From positions 21,831 through 85,830 of the forward strand of contig JADKFA010000015.1 in NCBI GenBank assembly GCA_016717725.1: a stretch of DNA of 64,000 nt. Reading direction: 5' to 3'. Shown in pieces: positions 1 to 12,306 of the stretch. Both the position numbers and the translations under genes were made by a program. Position 1 is the stretch's first letter. Each line of letters opens with the position of its first letter. Below the pieces are notes generated by a model, which worked only from the letters and a program-made list of their open reading frames with translations, was not told the DNA's origin and did no database searches. Source of the DNA: Bacteroidota bacterium. Lineage in GTDB: Bacteria; Bacteroidota; Bacteroidia; AKYH767-A; OLB10.

Positions 1-1085
1 CAATTTACTACGTCGAAGCCCATGTATGCAGCAAGGGTTGGATCGGCATGGTATTCCACAATAAACTTTTTCCTGAATTGAGTTAAATCAGGACATTTGG
101 TATCGATATACATTCCACTAAAAAATGAAGCTCCTAATTTCTTCATTAAATCGGGATCAATGGAATTAAAATTTTCCCAAGCTGGCATTCCCATCAAAGT
201 AAACTGATACTCCGATTTTTCATCATTCAATTTATTTAAGATTGACGACAAAAAAGATTCATCAGAAGTAGGAATGATGAGAACATTCATTTTAGTCTTT
301 GAAAATTTAGCCTTCAATCCTGCAAAACCATCATTTTTATAATTAATTCGAGAGCAAGCGCCTTTTTTCAATTGCAGACTATCGATAACATCGGCAAACA
401 ATATTGAAATTAAATTTTCACCTTTCTGCTCTCTGTACAATGCAAAAATTTTATCGTCAGTGTGATTGGTAGCAAGATATGAAGCCGCTTGAGTTATTTG
501 CGTATAATTGCTCGGATTCAATAAACGAATCCATTTATTCTTTTCTAAAATGGAAGTATTACTTGCGGCAAACAAATACATTGGCTTTGCCCAACGATTA
601 GAGAGGCGAGCAAGCAAGGAAGTATAGTTCGTTGGCAAAAAAGAAACCACCGCATCAACACCTTCCAAATTGGTTGTATTCAATTTGGTCACCGTTGCTA
701 AAGAATCGTCGCCTGTATCGATGATTCTAAACTTAATTTTCTTTAAGTTAGATGATAGCGTATCGGAAGCCATCAATGCCCCTTCATAAAAATTTAGTGA
801 GGCTAATGCATCCTGAAGAATTAATGGATTTGTATCGGGAGCGGTGTCATTCGCAAAATGCTCCTCTAACTTCAAGGTTAACAAAAGTGCAATCGTAATA
901 GTTTGTACCGATGGTTCTATTTTAGAAAGAGTATCTTTACTTAGTTCCTTTGGTTCATCAACAGGTGCTACTACTATAGGTTTAGTAGTTGGAGAAGTTG
1001 ATTTTTTAGAAGTACCACATGCGCTGAGCAAGAGAATGCACAGCGAAAAAATAAATCCAGTCGCTTTTGTTAAATTTATTCCCAT
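1..1085 (-). CDS. Substrate-binding (PBP1-like) lipoprotein, partial at window edge
   Basis: The minus-strand frame is open from the left edge to an ATG at 1085-1083, which overlaps the 3' end of guaA by 10 bases. The N-terminus is a lipoprotein signal: a hydrophobic stretch, then a lipobox ending LLSAC with Cys23. A Thr/Pro/Lys-rich linker follows, then a globular region resembling periplasmic-binding-protein type 1 folds (segments such as GVDAVVSFLPTNYT and FTLMGMPAWENF). Bacteroidota often place a PBP1-plus-LysM lipoprotein beside guaA. I see no LysM in the visible part, and the C-terminus lies outside the window. It is probably anchored in the envelope; ligand unknown. The overlap suggests co-transcription with guaA. 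Confidence 0.75.
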   Translation of the reverse strand, partial: MGINLTKATGFIFSLCILLLSACGTSKKSTSPTTKPIVVAPVDEPKELSKDTLSKIEPSVQTITIALLLTLKLEEHFANDTAPDTNPLILQDALASLNFYEGALMASDTLSSNLKKIKFRIIDTGDDSLATVTKLNTTNLEGVDAVVSFLPTNYTSLLARLSNRWAKPMYLFAASNTSILEKNKWIRLLNPSNYTQITQAASYLATNHTDDKIFALYREQKGENLISILFADVIDSLQLKKGACSRINYKNDGFAGLKAKFSKTKMNVLIIPTSDESFLSSILNKLNDEKSEYQFTLMGMPAWENFNSIDPDLMKKLGASFFSGMYIDTKCPDLTQFRKKFIVEYHADPTLAAYMGFDVVN

Positions 1086-2605
1086 TCGATGGTAGCAGGA
1101 GGTTTTGAACTGATATCATACACCACACGATTCACTCCTTTCACTTTATTAATAATCTCATTGGAGATCTTCCCTAAAAACTCATAAGGCAAATGGCACC
1201 AATCAGCCGTCATTCCATCGGTAGAACTCACTGCACGCAATGCTACAACATGCTCATAAGTTCTTTCATCGCCCATCACTCCTACCGAATTAATTGGCAA
1301 AAAGATTGAACCTGCTTGCCACACTTGATCATACAATCCATCACGCTTCAATCCATCAATATAAATAGCATCCACTTCTTGAATGATTCTCACTTTCTCC
1401 TTAGTGACATCGCCTAAAATTCGAATTCCCAATCCCGGACCTGGAAAAGGATGACGATTCAACAAATCGGCAGGCATCCCAAGAGCGGTTCCTACTAAAC
1501 GCACTTCATCTTTAAACAAACTTCGCAGGGGCTCCACCACTTTCATTTTCATCTTTTCCGGTAAGCCACCAACGTTATGATGTGATTTAATAGTTGCTGA
1601 TGGACCTTTCACTGATACTGACTCAATCACATCGGGATAAATAGTTCCTTGCGCCAACCACTTTACATCTTTTATTTCATGTGCTTTTGCATCGAACACT
1701 TCAATAAATACGCGACCAATCACTTTTCTTTTTGCTTCGGGATCGCTTACCCCTGCTAATTCCTTATAAAATTCTTCACTTGCATCAACACCATGAATAT
1801 TTAATCCGAAATGCTGATAAGTATCCAATACTTGTTCGTATTCGTTTTTACGTAGCAATCCATTATTCACAAACACACAATGCAAATTCTTTCCAATAGC
1901 TCTATGCAATAACATAGCTGCCACACCAGAATCTACACCACCACTCAATCCGAGAATTACCTGATCGTTTCCGAGTTGTTTCTTCAAACTTTCTACGGTC
2001 TCCTCAATGAAAGAGCCCGGTGTCCAGTCACCTTTACAACCACATACTTTATAAACAAAATTCTTAAGTAAATTTTTTCCTTCTGCGCTATGCACTACTT
2101 CAGGATGAAACTGGAGTCCGTACGTACTTTCACCTTGAATATGATATGCTGCTACTTTCACATCAAGTGTGCTCGCTATAATTTTAAAATCTTCGGGCAC
2201 ATCGGTAATTGAATCAGAGTGTGACATCCAAACCTGAGATTCGTCTTTCACATCTTCTAAAAACACATCACCACTTTGCTGCACGGTAAGCTGAGCACGA
2301 CCATACTCACGCGTATTGGAGGCTTTCACTTTTCCACCTCCTTGCAAAGCCATTAACTGCGCACCATAACAATCTCCTAACACAGGAAAACGTCCGCGCA
2401 ATGATTTTGTATCCACCGAAGGTGCATTCTCTTCACGCACAGAAGCAGGTCCGCCACTCAGGATAATTCCCTTGATCCCTTCATGAATTTCGGGAAGATG
2501 ATTATAAGGATGAATTTCGCAATACACATTCAACTCTCGAACACGTCGTGCAATCAATTGGGTGAACTGTGAACCAAAATCAATAATCAGAATACTCTCG
2601 TGCAT
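1076..2605 (-). CDS. guaA: GMP synthase (glutamine-hydrolysing)
   Basis: It converts XMP to GMP using glutamine and ATP in the cytosol (purine biosynthesis). At 509 aa it has the family length. The class I glutamine amidotransferase domain (about 1-190) has nucleophile Cys79 (GDCYGAQ) and His167/Glu169 (QFHPEV). The ATP-pyrophosphatase P-loop SGGVDS is at 221-226, followed by the C-terminal dimerisation domain ending in IEWE. The motif before the catalytic Cys is LGDC rather than the commoner LGIC, a mild variant. The stop overlaps the start of the downstream lipoprotein gene, so the two probably share a transcript. Confidence 0.97.
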   Translation of the reverse strand: MHESILIIDFGSQFTQLIARRVRELNVYCEIHPYNHLPEIHEGIKGIILSGGPASVREENAPSVDTKSLRGRFPVLGDCYGAQLMALQGGGKVKASNTREYGRAQLTVQQSGDVFLEDVKDESQVWMSHSDSITDVPEDFKIIASTLDVKVAAYHIQGESTYGLQFHPEVVHSAEGKNLLKNFVYKVCGCKGDWTPGSFIEETVESLKKQLGNDQVILGLSGGVDSGVAAMLLHRAIGKNLHCVFVNNGLLRKNEYEQVLDTYQHFGLNIHGVDASEEFYKELAGVSDPEAKRKVIGRVFIEVFDAKAHEIKDVKWLAQGTIYPDVIESVSVKGPSATIKSHHNVGGLPEKMKMKVVEPLRSLFKDEVRLVGTALGMPADLLNRHPFPGPGLGIRILGDVTKEKVRIIQEVDAIYIDGLKRDGLYDQVWQAGSIFLPINSVGVMGDERTYEHVVALRAVSSTDGMTADWCHLPYEFLGKISNEIINKVKGVNRVVYDISSKPPATIEWE

Positions 2606-2673
2606 ATGCAGAATACTATTATATTTTATTTCAATTTAAAATTCAAGCTATGATACTATCTAACAGAAAAACA

Positions 2674-4644
2674 TTACCAACGTGACTTATACTTATCCTT
2701 TCTTGCTGAACCTTCAGCTGGTTTTTCTTTTTTACGATCGCTACCTGAACTTTTAGAAGGCTTATCATCTTTCCACGGATCGCGTCCGCCACCAAAGGAA
2801 TTACTGCTCCCTTCCGTTGACATTTCACGTTTACGTTCGTAAGATCGTTCTCTACCACCTTCGCTACGATTTCTATCGCCACCATAACTTCTTCCTTCAC
2901 CACTACGACTTCTATCTCCGCCGAAATTTCTTCCATCGCGACCTTGGCTACGACCTTCACTTCGACCTTCGCTACGACCTCTTCCTTCACTGCTACGGCT
3001 ACTTCTTCCGCCGTTGCTTCCTGCTTTACTTTCGCTTAATTCGGTACGCACCTTACGATCTTGATACATGGCGCCATTCAATCCAGTCATCACGGCTTCC
3101 ATACGATCTGGTTCTACATCAACAAAAGAATACACACCTTGCACATCAATACGACCGAAGATAGCACCCTTTTCACCTGTAGTATCACAAATGAAACGTA
3201 ATAATTTTCCTTTATCCAATCCATCTTTAGAACCAATGCTCACAAACATGCGACTGTGTTTATCGCCATAAGCGCGACCGCCACTACTCTCGCCTCTTTC
3301 TCCTTTTACACCGCGAACATCAGCATTTAGATCGGGAGCATTCTTATAATACTCGAGGAAACGGTTAAACTCAATCGACACTAAGCGATGAATTAACGCA
3401 TCACGATCCAGCTCTTTAAACTCATCATAAATAGATGCTAAATACGGTTCAATTTCTTTCTCATTCACTTTCACATCGTGAATCTTCTTCACCAACTTCA
3501 TCAATTGCTTTTCACAAACTTCCATCGCATTAGGAACTTGCAATTGTTTAAACGTACGACCTGTTGATCTTTCGATTTGACGAATGCGACCCATGTCTTT
3601 TGTATGCACAATAGCTAACGACATTCCTGTTTTACCTGCACGTGCGGTACGACCACTACGATGCATGTAATTTTCCAATTCATCAGGAAGGTTATAGTGA
3701 ATTACGTGAGTAACATCCTGCACATCGATACCACGAGCGGCAACATCCGTTGCTACTAACAATTGCAAACTACGATCACGATAGCGACCCATTACTTTAT
3801 CGCGTTGAACTTGACTCAAGTCTCCATGCAATGAATCGGCGTTATAGCCATCACGCATTAAATGCTCTGCAACTTCTTGCGTTTCCATTCGAGTACGACA
3901 AAAGATAATTCCAAAAATTTCAACATTCGCATCCACAAAACGTTTCAGAGCAGCGTAACGATCACGCGCTTTCACCATTGCGTAGCAATGCTCAATATTT
4001 TCATTTCCTTTCAGACGCGATTCAGTGGTAATCTCAAAAGGATTATCCATGTAATTTTTAGCAATGTTGCTCACTTCACGTGGCATTGTTGCTGAGAACA
4101 ACCAAGTATTACGCTCATCAGGAGTGTTCTCTAAAATATAATCGATGTCTTCTTTAAAGCCCATGTTTAACATTTCATCGGCTTCATCTAACACTAAAAT
4201 TTTAACTTTTCCTAAATCCAATGCTTTACGTTTCAGCAAATCGATTAATCGACCTGGAGTAGCGACAACTACATGAACACCGCGTTTAATTTTGCGCATT
4301 TGGTCCATGATACTTGCTCCGCCATAAACGGGCACCGATTCGAAACCTTTCATTTCTGTAGAAAAATTTTGAAGGTCATTGTAAATCTGCATACAGAGCT
4401 CACGTGTTGGCGCAAGAATTAATGCTTGAGGATAATTTTTTGAAAGATCAATCAATTGCAAAAGAGGAAGTCCGAAGGCGGCAGTCTTGCCTGTTCCGGT
4501 TTGCGCTAATCCAACGAGATCACGTCCACCCTCTAGAAGGGCAGGAATTGCTTGTAATTGTATGGGGGTAGGCGTCACAAAGCCCAGTGCTTCAACGCTT
4601 TTCACCAATCGAGCGTCTAAGCCCAGTTCTTGGAAGGTATTCAT
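2674..4644 (-). CDS. DEAD-box ATP-dependent RNA helicase
   Basis: A 656-aa RNA helicase of the DeaD/CshA group, acting in cold-shock RNA remodelling and ribosome assembly. Visible motifs: Q motif near 25-31, Walker A AQTGTGKT (47-54), PTREL (about 80), DEAD (153-156), SAT (184-186) and HRSGRTARAG in the second RecA lobe. A DbpA-type RNA-binding domain lies at about 460-540. A Ser/Arg/Gly-rich disordered tail runs to the C-terminus with repeats of the GRSEGRS kind, a typical low-complexity RNA-binding tail. A Bacteroidota-like -7 element (TATCTTCG, 4656-4649) ends only four bases before the ATG, hinting at a very short leader. Confidence 0.93.
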   Translation of the reverse strand: MNTFQELGLDARLVKSVEALGFVTPTPIQLQAIPALLEGGRDLVGLAQTGTGKTAAFGLPLLQLIDLSKNYPQALILAPTRELCMQIYNDLQNFSTEMKGFESVPVYGGASIMDQMRKIKRGVHVVVATPGRLIDLLKRKALDLGKVKILVLDEADEMLNMGFKEDIDYILENTPDERNTWLFSATMPREVSNIAKNYMDNPFEITTESRLKGNENIEHCYAMVKARDRYAALKRFVDANVEIFGIIFCRTRMETQEVAEHLMRDGYNADSLHGDLSQVQRDKVMGRYRDRSLQLLVATDVAARGIDVQDVTHVIHYNLPDELENYMHRSGRTARAGKTGMSLAIVHTKDMGRIRQIERSTGRTFKQLQVPNAMEVCEKQLMKLVKKIHDVKVNEKEIEPYLASIYDEFKELDRDALIHRLVSIEFNRFLEYYKNAPDLNADVRGVKGERGESSGGRAYGDKHSRMFVSIGSKDGLDKGKLLRFICDTTGEKGAIFGRIDVQGVYSFVDVEPDRMEAVMTGLNGAMYQDRKVRTELSESKAGSNGGRSSRSSEGRGRSEGRSEGRSQGRDGRNFGGDRSRSGEGRSYGGDRNRSEGGRERSYERKREMSTEGSSNSFGGGRDPWKDDKPSKSSGSDRKKEKPAEGSARKDKYKSRW

Positions 4645-4656
4645 GGCGCGAAGATA

Positions 4657-5322
4657 CGAAAAATCATGGTTGTTTAACTGGAAATCAGTGAAATAGTATT
4701 TTGAAAATGAAGAAAAACATCCATTTCAAAGGAGTTTTGAAGAGCTTAAGTGATCAGAAATACGAAATAAGGCTAATAATGGAAGGAAATCAAAGGTATT
4801 TGATCAGAATCCATCAAAAATGCAAAACACTAAAAAACAAATCAAGCCTAAAACTTCATTTTGCCATTTCCTACTTTCTTGTTCAAATTTCCACCAACAA
4901 ATTCCAAGTATACATTTTAGAAAAAGGTAGTCAACCCCATTCAGGTCCTATTTGAAAAAGTAAATAACAATCGAAGTAAATCATGTATTTCACGAAAAAA
5001 CCAAATTAAAAGAGAGAAAATCAAAAAATACGCCTTGCTTCTCAAATGCAACAACAGTTGTGAATACCAAAGCCTTCAAAACAAAAAATTTATAAAAAAT
5101 CAAAAATTCAAATCTAATTCAAGTTCGGTTTATACTCATTCACTACATCAATCACCTCATCTATCGAAATAAAATAGACAACACTTGATACAGGCAATAT
5201 ATTAGCGTCAAATTAAAGATTAACAAGTTTGAAAAACCACAAAATTATTTATGCAAAGTATGATAAAACTCCTATTTATTTCAATCGTACAAAGTTAACT
5301 TTACCTTCCAATAAATTACATT
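4657..5322. other. AT-rich intergenic region, no firm gene
   Basis: A 666-bp gap between two divergent genes, strongly AT-rich. It carries an open frame at 4707-4955 on the plus strand (82 codons from ATG) with no Shine-Dalgarno and no family I recognise. I do not call it a gene. It should hold the promoters of the helicase (minus) and the surface protein (plus). I found no convincing -33/-7 pair for the latter. Confidence 0.5.
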
Positions 5323-8300
5323 ATGCATTACTTACTTCAACAACTCAATAAAAAAAATTGCATATTAATAATTGGAATATTTTTCATTCATTCGCTACTT
5401 TTTGCCCAAACATCAAACCAAACAAATCCACTTTCTACAACTTATTTGCAAGGAGAAAAGAAAGATCTCTATGGAATCAGCACTCACTTTATAGAGAACG
5501 TCGGACAATTTGGAGAATTTCATAAAGATCATCCTGAGATGGGTAAAATACTTTATGCCTATGAAGGATTTGGCATTCCCGTCTTATTCACTGAAAAAGG
5601 AATTATTTATTTACATCGAAAACTTGAAGGTCCTACCTTAACAGAGATAGAAATTGAAGAGCATAAAAACAAGCGCAAAGGCAATAAAAGCAAGAAGAAG
5701 GAAGAAGAACTTGAAGAATTAGATATTATTGACAAAGCCATAACGCTCACTTGGGATGACGCGAATGCAAATACTGAAATAGTAGCAGAAAAAAGTGCAA
5801 GTCATTATCACACGTATGGCTTATCAGAAGGAAAAGCGAAAGCCTATTCTAAAATCACCTATAAAAATCTCTATCAAGGGATCGATCTTGTTTACAATTT
5901 TATTGACGGAAAAAGTGAAGGTTATGAATACAGTTTAATCGTAAAACCAAATGCAGATCTTCAAAAAGTAAAAATATTAGTTGGTGGAGACATCAAAAGA
6001 ATTCGCATTGACAGCCATGGAAATTTAGTTTTAAAATCTTCGGCAGGTAAAACGATTGAATCCATTCCTGTTTCATATTATGGTGATGAGATTTCTGCAA
6101 CAGCAAAAACAATGTCACCTATACTTTCTTCTTTTGAGATTTCAAAAAATATTGTTCGTTTTAAGCTTCCATCCACTTATGATAAATCACGCGGAATAAT
6201 TATTGACCCATTCGTATCAGGCACTTCAAACTTAACAGGTACTGGTGTAAATGCAGGGATAGCAAAAGATGTTGATTTTGACTACGCGGGAAATGTGTAT
6301 GTGACAGGTGGTGGAAATGGCTCGAGTTACAAACTTGCAAAATATGATCCTGCGGGAACATTGCTCTGGACATTCAGTGGTTCGATGACCATTCCAGCCT
6401 GGACGTTTGGAACCTATTATGGAGGTTGGGTAGTTGATAAAAATTCTGGAAATATATACCTTGGACAGGGTTTTGCACCATCAGGAGGGCATCGTGTCAT
6501 CCGAATAAACACAACTGGCGTTTATGACAACTACATTTCGACAGCCAATGGTAGTTTCTTAGAAAACTGGAAAATGTATTGGAGTTGCAATGGAGGAACA
6601 GGACAACTATTCATTGCTGGTGGCGGCACTAATTCCAATATTAATTTCGGAATAATCACACCTCCTGCAACTGCAATAAGTTCAATAAATGTAACTGGTA
6701 TTGCATATGCTGGTGGAGGATGGGCGCAAGATATTTCAGATGTCATCATCGATCCTATTACAAATTCTCTTTATACCATTTACGGATCGCTTTATGGAAC
6801 ACCAGGGTTGTCGAATAAAATCTATAAAAACAATACTCCTTATAGTGGGGCAAGTGTAGCTTGGAATGTTCCATCTGGCTTTACAACTATTCAGGAAATT
6901 GCCAATCGTCCTTATTTAGTCGGACCAGAAATTGACAATTCAAGCAATGTTTTTGCAATCAACTCCTCTTATCTTTTTTATTGGGATGGAAAAAATTTAA
7001 AAGCCATTAACAAAGCTAGTGGAGCTGCGGTAGGAACACCACTAACTATTGGAACCAATACGGCTTTAATGAGTGGTGGGATTGTTGCCGATGAATGCAA
7101 CAACATTTTCGTTGGCTTTCCGAATGGAACCATCAAAGTGTATTTCTTCAATGGCTCTACTTTTGACGATGCTTCCAAACCTGATATTCTCATTCCTGGA
7201 TTTAGCACAAGCGCTGTTTATGACTTAGCCTACTATGAATCTCAGAAATTACTTTATGCATCAGGAAAAGGATTCGTCGGATCTTTTGATCTTACATCGT
7301 ACGGCTGTGCTTCAGCATCGTTCACATTAAATGTAACTTCTAGTTGTGGTTCATTAAGTGCAAACAGTACCATCACTCCTACTCCACCTTTAGGTGCAAC
7401 GATAACTTATGTATTATACAATGGAGTCACTCAAATCACAAGTAATTCAACTGGAATATTTACTGGTTTAAGTCCGAATATAAACTACACAGTAAAAGCA
7501 ACCATTAATCAAGCATGCAGCAGTATAGTTACCACTACAAATTTTACATTGCCAGGACCATCCATTGTTCCTTCTATCGTTAATACCAGTTGTGGAACAA
7601 GCAATGGTTCGGTAACCATTACTGCTAGTGGTGGAACAGCACCTTACACCTATAGCAAAGATGGTGTAACTTTCCAACCATCCAATTCATTTACTGCGCT
7701 TGCAGCAGGATTATATACCATCACGGTAAAAGACGCTAACAATTGCAGCAACACGCTTTCCATAAATATCATTAACACGAACGGACCAACGGTTGCTTAT
7801 ACAAAAACGGATGCGATATGTGGAAGTAGTACAGGTTCCATTACAGCGATTGGAGGAGGTGGTGTTGCACCACTAACGTATAGTATTAACGGAACAACTT
7901 TCCAAACTGGAAATTTTTTCCCAGGTGTTGCAGCTGGCACATATACCTTAACCATTAAAGATGCAACGGGATGTTCGAACGTTATTTCGGTTATTGTAGC
8001 AAACAGTCCAGGTCCCATCGCTACGGCTATTCCTGCAGCTACTTTTTGCAACAGTAACAATGGAAGTATTACCGTTGTTGCTTCGGGAGGTGTCGCTCCT
8101 TTACAATACAGCCTTAATGCAAGTACTTACCAATCAGGAAACATTTTTACAGGACTTCTCGCAGGAGCGTACACAATTACTATTCAAGATGCAAATGGTT
8201 GTTTAAGTACTGCCAATGCAACCATTGCAAATTCTGCAGGTCCTACTTTAACCGCCACACCAGTTACTGCATCTTGCAACAATGCAAACGGAAGTATTAC

Positions 8301-11300
8301 GGCTAATTCAACTGGAGGTGTTCCTCCTTTGCAATATAGCATCAACGGTACAACCTATCAGGCTTCAAATGTATTTACTGGACTTGTTTCAGGAAGTTAT
8401 ACTGTATCTGTAAAAGATGCTAATAATTGCATCACTACAGTAGTAACGAATATTATTTCAACTGGAGGTCCAACAGTAACTGGAATTACAGCGCCATCGT
8501 CTTGTGCTTCCAATACAGGGACAATAACTGCATCAGGCAGTGGAGGAACGGGTGCATTGCAATACAGTATTAATGGAATTAATTTTCAGGTCAGCACATT
8601 ATTCACAGGACTTGCCCCATCTAGTTATACACTTTATGTTCGAGATGCTGCAGGATGTATGGGAGCAACCATTGTTGTTGTAACTGCATTAGCTGGACCC
8701 ATCATTTCAACAACAACAACTCCAGCAGGATGTAATCAAACGAATGGTGTAATTACTGCTACAGGAACAAGTGGAACTGCGCCTTACACTTACAGCATAA
8801 ATAATGGAACTACATATCAGGCTGGAAATACATTCTCTGGTCTTGGTGTTGGTGTTTACTCTGTTATTATTAAAGATGCAAATGGATGTACAGCGACAAG
8901 CAATACCACCATAAACAACATTTCAGGTTTGAGTTTAAATGTTGCCAACACTTCCAGTGCTTGTTTTACAAATAATGGCAGTATCTCTGTAACTGGATTA
9001 GGCGGTGTAGCACCTTTGCAATTTAGTATCAACGGATCTGCTTACCAAGCATCAGGTATATTTTCTGGTCTTGCTGGAGGCATATATACGGTTTATGTAA
9101 AAGATGCGAATGGGTGTATAATAACGACTACCACTACAATTGCAACGGTACAGGGACCATCGGTTACTGCAACTGTTATGGATGCAACTTGCAGCGCAAA
9201 TAATGGAGCCATCATTGCAACGGGTACTGGAGGAACGGCTCCATTACAGTATAGTATAAATGGATCAACCTATCAACCTAGTAAATACTTTATCAACCTT
9301 GCGCCGGGTACTTATACGGTATATGTGAAAGATACTTTAGGTTGCATAAATACAACAACGGTTACCATTTCCAATATTGCTGCGGGAACAGCTATAAACA
9401 CATTTACCGTTCGATTTGATGATGCCTATCCATGCAATACAAGTCTGGGGAAAATTACTAACCCAAAAGTAAATGGAGCCACTTGTGGTGGATGCACGTA
9501 TAGTTTAAACTTCGGACCATTTGTCGCCAATCAAACACAATTGTTTTTGAATCTAAGTCCTGGAACGTACTATGTCACGGCAAAAAATGCAGCAGGTTGC
9601 ACCTATACCATCATGGGCACAATTGGCATAGGAGTGAATTCTACAGCAACAGCAGTTGTAACTGGGACCACATGCAATGGAACAACAGGAGTCATTCAAT
9701 TAACGGGTGTTGGTCCAAAAACTCCTTATCATGCGAGCATAACGGGGATGGGTGGGCCATGGAGAACCTTTGATCCCACGTATTCTTTTACAGGGTTAGC
9801 GCCTGGAACTTACACCTTGCTCATGGCTGATGACGAAAGTTTTGATATTGGTCCTCCCATTATTCCAGGTGGGTGCATCACAACACAAACTATAATTGTT
9901 CCGGCAACGAATGGTCCATCCGTATCTGCTTCACAGACGAGCGGAACATGTGGATTAAGCAACGGCACTATCAGTGCAACTGGATCTGGAGGTACAGGTT
10001 TGCTTACATACAGTATCAACGGAGTTACTTTCCAATCCTCAAGTGTATTCACTGGATTGGCTGCAGGAGTTTATACCATCACGGTTAGCGACGCATCAGG
10101 TTGTAAAAATTCGGCTACTATTACGGTTACAAATACTGGAGCACCCCTTGTCACAGCTGTAAGTACGGCTTCTGCTTGCGGAAATGGTAACGGAACCATC
10201 ACTGTAAATGCGAGTGGTGGAACTGCACCTTTGCAATACAGTATTAACGGCACTGTATTTCAAAGTAGCAATGTATTTACAGGTCTTGCTCCCGGATCCT
10301 ATACTGTTAGAACAGGAGATGCGGGTGCGTGCATTACGAATACAGTAGTAACCGTACTAGCCGTTCCTGCACCAACTGTAACCGCTTTTACTATATCTGC
10401 ATCCTGCAACAACAGTAATGGTGCTATCATTGCCAATGGAGCAAGTGGAGTTGCACCCTACCAATATAGCATTAATGGTACAACCTATCAAAGTTCCAAT
10501 CAATTCACCGGACTTGCCGCTGGGTTTTATACTATCACCATAAAAGATGTTAATGGATGTTTAAATACCACAGGAATTTCAGTAGGTAATTTGTTAGCAC
10601 CGTTGCAAACATTAACATTCACACCTGCCACTTGTTTAAATACCAATGGAACAATTACCTCTACTGTAACTGGGGGAACTGCACCATATCAATATTCATT
10701 AAATGGAACTACTTATCAAGCAAGCAATATTTTCACAAGTTTAGCAGCTGGGAACTACACTATTTACGCAAAAGATAACAATGGTTGCCTACATACCAAA
10801 AGCATATTAGTTACTTCTCCCAATGTACCACAAACATTAACAGCAACCATTACCAACTCAAGTTGTGGAAACAGCAACGGAATTATTCTTGCCGCTGCAA
10901 CAGGAGGAATTGCACCTTTACAATACAGTATTAATGGAACTACATTTCAAGCTTCTACTTCATTTAATCTATTAGCTGCAGGAAACTATATACTTACTGT
11001 ACGAGATGCGAATCAATGCACGCGAACTACCAATGCAACAGTGATTAATCTTTCTGCACCCACTATTTCAACTACCTCTACACTTTCTTCCTGCTTTGCA
11101 AATGATGGTACCATTACCGCTATTGGCAATGGAGGTACAGGAGCTTTACAGTATAGTAAAATGGAGTTCTATTTCAAAATAGTCCGGTCTTTACTGGACT
11201 TGCACCGGGCCCCTATACCATCACGATAAAAGATACAAAAAACTGTACTAACACAACAACTATTACCGTAGGTAAAGTATTAGGGCCTGCCATCTCTGTT

Positions 11301-12035
11301 ACTTCTACTCAATCCATTTGTGGCGATACGATTATAGTTGCACAAACTGGTGGATTCCTAGGTTTTCAATACAACATAAATTTAGATCCTTATCAACTAA
11401 GCAATAAATTTCCGTGCAAACCTCCGGGAACTTATATGGTTCGAATAATGGATGCAAACGGATGTAAAGATTCAGGAACCTTTGTTGTTTTAGGAAATTC
11501 ATTACCGATCGAATTAATTTCATTTAATGGTGTAGCCATGAACAACTACAACTTACTTGAATGGTCAACTTCTTCTGAAATCAACAACGATTATTTTACC
11601 ATTGAAAAATCTCTCAGTGGAATACAATTTGAAAACATTGGTACCGTTGATGGCGCTGGAAATTCTACCCTCTTAAGACAGTATATGTTTAAAGACATGA
11701 TGCCAAGTAAAGAAATCAGTTATTACCGCCTAAAACAAACTGATTTTAATGGCAGCTATTCTTATTCAAATATCATTGCGATACAACCCAACAAAAAACA
11801 TGGAATTGGATACACTTACATCGGATCCGAGCAACAAATAATGGTTTTTTGTTACGAATGCTTTGAAGAAAACTACAACATAGACATTACAGATGCTGCA
11901 GGTAGGAATATTCATCATAGCGAATTTAAAGGCAACAATACGATCATCAATGCCGATCAATTTGCACAAGGATATTACTTTATTCGAATTTCTTCCAACG
12001 AAACTACTATCACATCGAAATTCTTTATCTATTAA
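5323..12035 (+). CDS. Giant SprB-repeat surface protein, T9SS cargo, one frameshift
   Basis: A secreted, probably surface-exposed adhesin-like protein. The signal peptide is at residues 1-28 (hydrophobic core, then LLFAQ). Next comes a domain beginning with the FIENVGQF motif (residues about 50-300, as in DUF7948-type proteins), a beta-propeller-like region to about 665, and 17 tandem units of about 75 aa of the SprB type. It ends in a C-terminal sorting domain starting LPIELISF. The frame breaks at 11158: AGTAAAATGG stands where sister repeats read AGTATAAATGG, so one base appears deleted. Downstream the protein continues without loss to 12035, giving about 2237 aa when repaired. SprB-type repeats are known from gliding-motility adhesins of Flavobacterium; motility here is inference. 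Confidence 0.88.
7558..11505 (+). repeat. 17 tandem SprB-type repeats inside the surface protein
   Basis: Units of about 225-230 bp (75 aa) follow a pattern: a Cys near the start, NG-x-I-T, a GG-T/V-APLQYSING core, F-x-GLAAGTYT, and KDANGC near the end. Units 9 and 10 are divergent (unit 10 longer), unit 16 carries the frameshift, and unit 17 is degenerate. The paired Cys residues recur in nearly every unit. Expansion by unequal recombination is likely. Confidence 0.9.
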
Positions 12036-12306
12036 AGAAGGTAAGAGTATTCTTGTAAATTATATATCTAATGATTGTTTCTTTAGGAAGCTAATTTGGG
12101 TTCGACTGAAGGGTTTTTCTATGCATGTTTATTTCATCCTTTCCCTTTTGAGCGGATGCTGAAGATTCTAATTCATAAACAAAAACTAAGACTTTTGCTT
12201 GTTAAAATCTTTATACTTATCTAATACACAATTCTTTACAAATTTGACTTTTTGAAACAAAAGACCTTCATTCTTTTAACTAATTTTGCACTCTTAAAAT
12301 AGAATT

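Noticed and set aside
2643..3271. Frames overlapping the 3' end of the helicase gene
   Set aside because: Shadows of the Arg/Ser/Gly-rich tail in other frames.
4701..4955. Open frame of 84 codons on the plus strand in an intergenic gap
   Set aside because: Starts at a TTG (the first ATG is 4707), has no ribosome-binding site, and shows no family or coding bias I can support.
7468..10253. Several antisense frames of 60-90 codons inside the SprB-repeat gene
   Set aside because: They recur at the same phase in each repeat, as expected for shadows of a repetitive coding sequence.
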